From: JBOHBN01 sp050698355
GTDB taxonomy: Bacteria > Actinomycetota > Actinomycetes > Streptosporangiales > WHST01
Assembly (NCBI GenBank): GCA_050698355.1
Contig: JBOHBN010000012.1
Span: 1 to 8,023 of the forward strand
Length of the DNA: 8,023 nucleotides
Direction of reading: 5' to 3'
The notes beneath the pieces were generated by a model. It did not search any database. It saw nothing but the letters and a program-made list of their open reading frames with translations, and was not told the origin of the DNA. Positions 5,907 through 8,023 of this stretch are shown here, piece after piece; within the stretch, counting starts at the first letter, position 1, and each line of letters starts with the position of its first letter. Both the position numbers and the translations under genes were made by a program.

Positions 5907-7157
5907 TCATCCCGCCTTCGGGAGCGGTATCCGCAGGTCGGCGAGCGTGGCGGCCGCGGCACGGCGTCCGGACGCGAGGGCGCCTTGGATGGAGCTTGTG
6001 TCCCTGTGGTCGCCGCAGACGTACAACCCCGCCCTCAACCGTACGGGACAGCGCAGCGGGTGTGGTGCGGGCATGGCCGGCAGCGCCCGCGGGATTCCGT
6101 AGGTCGCCACACTGGTGAGCGTGCGCGTGTCGGTATCGTAGAGCCGGGCCAACCGGGTGCGTACTCGCGATTCCAGCTCGGTGTCGGGTTCGGCGACTCC
6201 AGGTAGTGAGGCGGCGATGAGCGCCCCGCCGGAGGGTGCGTAGCTCGGTGCGACTTCGCTGAGCACGACGCTGCTCAGGCCCCAACCCAGCTCCCCGTCG
6301 ACCGCAACGAGCTTCGACCGCATCGGCGGCGACGGGCTGTGGAAGTAGAACGTGGTCATAGCGTTCCAGCGCGGCTCGCGCAGGCCAGGAATCAGGGCGG
6401 CTGCTGTCGTCGCGTCCGTGGCCACGACGATCGCCCGGCTGGTCAGCTCCTCCCCGCCGGCCAGCCGTACGGTCGAGCCCTCGACACCAGTCACCCGTAC
6501 GCCGCGACGCAGCGAGCCACCTGGCAAGCCGGACGCCAGCTGGCGTGGCAGTGCCGCCATCCCGTCCGCCGGCAGGACCGGCGCAGCGCGGATGAAGCTG
6601 CGCCACACCAGGTGGAAGAAGCGCGAGGAGGTCTCCAGCGAGGTCTCGCCGAAGACACCGGCAAGGAACGGTCGCAGCACGGTCATGGTCAGCCGCCGTG
6701 AGAGCCCCCATCGTGCCAGCTCGGCACGGGTACTGCGGTCGGTGAGGCCGGTCATCGTCGAGTCCGGCGCGAGCCAGTCGCGCACCGACAGCGCCGCCAG
6801 TGCGATCGTGTCGTACGGGTCGAGCAGTCCCGAGGTGACGAGGCTCGGGATCGTGCTCAGGCCCTCGCGAGGGTCCCCGAGCCTCCGGATCCTGCCGCCA
6901 CGGAACACCGCCACCCCGAGGTCGAAGCTGCTCGGCCGGAGGGCGTCGAGGTCGATCAGGCGACGCACCTGCGGATAGGCGGGCGATAGCACCTGGAACC
7001 CGCGGTCGAGTACCAGCCCGTCTACGAGGTCGGTGGCGACTCGCCCTCCGACCTCGTCGGCGGCCTCGAGCACGCACACGTCTACGCCGGCGTCGGCGAG
7101 CCGCCGCGCCGCAGCGAGCCCGGCAAGGCCGGCACCGATGACCACCACGTCCGCCAT
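5907..7157 (-). CDS. NAD(P)/FAD-dependent oxidoreductase, amine oxidase / phytoene-desaturase-like
   Basis: The protein has 416 residues. The N-terminus has the dinucleotide fold ADVVVIGAGLAGLAAARRL (2-20) with E31 ending beta-2 and the EVGGRV motif (35-40) of the flavin amine oxidase superfamily. The C-terminus has YVCGDHRDTSSIQGALASG (379-397), the last FAD-binding motif, where the usual second glycine-rich stretch contacts the isoalloxazine. The ATG at 7157 is preferred because homologues start just before the Rossmann motif and GAGGGAGGT lies 12 bases upstream, just after the preceding stop. An in-frame ATG at 7190 would add 11 residues and overlap that gene. The superfamily includes carotenoid desaturases, protoporphyrinogen oxidases and amine oxidases. 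No lysine- or amine-specific signature is visible, so the substrate is open. It lies 19 bases downstream of the F420-type reductase gene and is probably cotranscribed with it. Confidence 0.87.
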   Translation of the reverse strand: MADVVVIGAGLAGLAAARRLADAGVDVCVLEAADEVGGRVATDLVDGLVLDRGFQVLSPAYPQVRRLIDLDALRPSSFDLGVAVFRGGRIRRLGDPREGLSTIPSLVTSGLLDPYDTIALAALSVRDWLAPDSTMTGLTDRSTRAELARWGLSRRLTMTVLRPFLAGVFGETSLETSSRFFHLVWRSFIRAAPVLPADGMAALPRQLASGLPGGSLRRGVRVTGVEGSTVRLAGGEELTSRAIVVATDATTAAALIPGLREPRWNAMTTFYFHSPSPPMRSKLVAVDGELGWGLSSVVLSEVAPSYAPSGGALIAASLPGVAEPDTELESRVRTRLARLYDTDTRTLTSVATYGIPRALPAMPAPHPLRCPVRLRAGLYVCGDHRDTSSIQGALASGRRAAAATLADLRIPLPKAG

Positions 7158-7176
7158 GGACGAGCGCGCACCTCCC

Positions 7177-7596
7177 TCAAGCTCGGACATTGGTCAAGAC
7201 CCGTGTCACCGCGATCTCCAGCACGACGCGGCGGGGATTCGCCCGGGGAACGCGGTACCGCTCTGCGTATCGGCGTTCGGCGTCAGCGACCGAGTCCGGG
7301 TCGTCGCGCACCACCGCACGGCCCTCCAGTGTCGACCACCGTCTGCCGTCGACCTGGCTGACCGCCACCGGGGCGCCTTCAGAGCCCGCAGCGCGGACCA
7401 GACGAGCCTTCATCGAGCTCCCGGACGTGATGACGCGTGCAACCGATGTCCGCACGTCCAGCGTGGCCCCCACAGGGACCATGTGCGGTGTCGCGCCGGC
7501 TCGCGCGGTTGCCAGCATGCACAAGTGCCGCTCGCGCCAGAAGTCGGCGAAAGCGCGGCCGTACGAAGACAGATCCACAGCTACGGGCATTGGCAT
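7177..7596 (-). CDS. PPOX-class F420-dependent enzyme, Rv2074 (biliverdin reductase)-like
   Basis: This is a 139-residue split beta-barrel protein. HLCMLAT (24-30), TPHMVPVGATLD (37-48), ARVITSGSSMKA (53-64), VSQVDGRRWSTLEGRAVV (79-96) and the RRYAERYRVPRANPRRVVLE stretch (108-127) closely follow, from memory, M. tuberculosis Rv2074, an F420H2-dependent biliverdin reductase of 137 residues. K63 lies where these enzymes contact the cofactor phosphate. The ATG at 7596 gives the Rv2074 length. An ATG at 7590 and a GTG at 7614 are also in frame, and no clear ribosome binding site decides between them. It would reduce a tetrapyrrole or related conjugated substrate with F420H2 in the cytosol; substrate assignment within this family is unreliable. 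It lies upstream of the FAD oxidoreductase in the same leftward unit. Confidence 0.83.
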   Translation of the reverse strand: MPMPVAVDLSSYGRAFADFWRERHLCMLATARAGATPHMVPVGATLDVRTSVARVITSGSSMKARLVRAAGSEGAPVAVSQVDGRRWSTLEGRAVVRDDPDSVADAERRYAERYRVPRANPRRVVLEIAVTRVLTNVRA

Positions 7597-7605
7597 CACG
7601 CTAGC

Positions 7606-7628
7606 GCCGATCACCGATCGGCGATCGG
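7606..7628. repeat. Tandem heptamers and a 7-3-7 inverted repeat upstream of the F420-type gene
   Basis: Three adjacent heptamers, CGATCAC (7608-7614), CGATCGG (7615-7621) and CGATCGG (7622-7628), overlap a perfect inverted repeat, GCCGATC-ACC-GATCGGC (7606-7622). The site lies 10 bases before the chosen ATG of the reductase and after the stop of the unknown gene. It may be an operator or an RNA hairpin in the leader. No T-run follows in the leftward direction, so an intrinsic terminator is unlikely. Confidence 0.45.
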
Positions 7629-7644
7629 CCGTCCAGCACGCGAT

Positions 7645-8023
7645 TCAGTTATGACCACGAGTCACCTCGCTCGGCTCAGCCTCGTCGCTCTGCTCTTCGT
7701 CCGTGCCATGTCCGTTGGCATGCCCGTTTTCTCGGTCGTACATGACGTTGTCCCTGGTGTACCAACGCTGCGTGGCGGACCGCAGCCTGGCCAGCCCGTT
7801 TCCCTTCGGTTCGACGCCGTGGGCGTCAGCCAGCTCGCGAACCGGCTCCGGCGCATTCGGCGGGCGGTATTCCAGCATCGCGCGGTGTTCGGGAGCCACC
7901 TCCCTGGTCGTCTCGGCGTAGCCGCCCTGTGGCGTACGCCGGATGACGCCGGTCTCCACGCCCTCGTGCAGCAGGTTCAGGTCCTTGCGCTGCAGGCCGA
8001 TACAGATCCGCTTGGTCACGATG
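7645..8023 (-). CDS. Unrecognised protein with acidic C-terminal tail (probably 5'-truncated by the window)
   Basis: The frame is open to the window edge. A GTG at 8019 is in frame and could be the start of a 124-residue protein, but the codon before it is also open and no ribosome binding site can be seen. The visible part reads TKRICIGLQRKDLNLLHEG, then a segment containing ETGVIRRTPQGGYAETTREV and a middle part with EYRPPNAPEPVRELADAHG. It ends in a hydrophilic tail of about 35 residues rich in D, E, G, H and N (DRENGHANGHGTDEEQSDEA). I do not recognise the family. No membrane segment or catalytic motif is evident, and the tail looks disordered. It lies 48 bases upstream of the reductase start on the same strand, so cotranscription is possible but not implied. 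Confidence 0.65.
   Translation of the reverse strand, partial: IVTKRICIGLQRKDLNLLHEGVETGVIRRTPQGGYAETTREVAPEHRAMLEYRPPNAPEPVRELADAHGVEPKGNGLARLRSATQRWYTRDNVMYDRENGHANGHGTDEEQSDEAEPSEVTRGHN

Noticed and set aside
5911..5922. CCCG-CCTT-CGGG hairpin near the convergent gene ends as a terminator
   Set aside because: The stem is only 4 bp, lies within the coding end of the leftward gene and has no T-run on either strand.
5749..7077. Leftward open frame of 442 codons overlapping the FAD oxidoreductase in another frame
   Set aside because: The arginine-rich product has no motifs, whereas the overlapping frame on the same strand has intact FAD-binding signatures at both ends.
7615..7628. CGATCG copies as a HIP1-type highly iterated palindrome
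   Set aside because: The cyanobacterial HIP1 octamer GCGATCGC is not matched, since the base after CGATCG here is G, and the GC-rich actinobacterial context does not fit.

Overview
The window is GC-rich actinobacterial DNA. The evidence is strong G/C bias at third codon positions, tight 1-14 base gene overlaps, GTG starts, and two proteins of F420 (deazaflavin)-type families. A mycelial actinomycete such as a member of the Pseudonocardiaceae is a reasonable guess, but nothing here fixes the genus. No RNA gene, insertion sequence or CRISPR array was seen.

Layout. (1) At the left edge a leftward gene of unknown family (1-118, cut by the window) is divergent from a long rightward operon. The 70-base gap between them (119-188) is an AT-rich island carrying a 19-base dyad that overlaps plausible -10 elements of both divergent promoters. 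(2) The rightward block runs 189-5894: an FAD-dependent monooxygenase-like flavoprotein, a Rieske non-heme iron oxygenase, an SRPBCC plus SDR (TIGR01777-type) fusion, a Ddn/DUF385-like F420 oxidoreductase broken by one missing base, a short unassigned coding-like stretch, and an iron-sulfur (6-4)-type photolyase/cryptochrome-related protein. (3) Convergent to it, 12 bases after the photolyase stop, is a leftward block: an amine-oxidase/phytoene-desaturase-like FAD oxidoreductase (5907-7157), an F420-dependent biliverdin-reductase-like (Rv2074-type) split-barrel protein (7177-7596), and an unrecognised protein with an acidic tail (7645 to the window end).

How the genes may fit together (inference). 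The rightward operon looks like a set of oxidative tailoring enzymes (flavin hydroxylation, Rieske oxygenation, SDR redox step, F420 reduction) sharing a transcript with a light-dependent DNA repair enzyme, under a divergently encoded regulator. That suggests a light- or oxidative-stress-responsive pathway acting on a lipid, isoprenoid or pigment-like substrate. No scaffold-building enzyme is present, so the substrate cannot be read from this window. The leftward pair of an FAD oxidoreductase and an F420-type reductase could belong to the same physiology. The most notable observations are the divergent operator, the single-base frameshift in the Ddn-like gene, the full Fe-S cysteine set in the photolyase, and the unexplained coding-like stretch before the photolyase.
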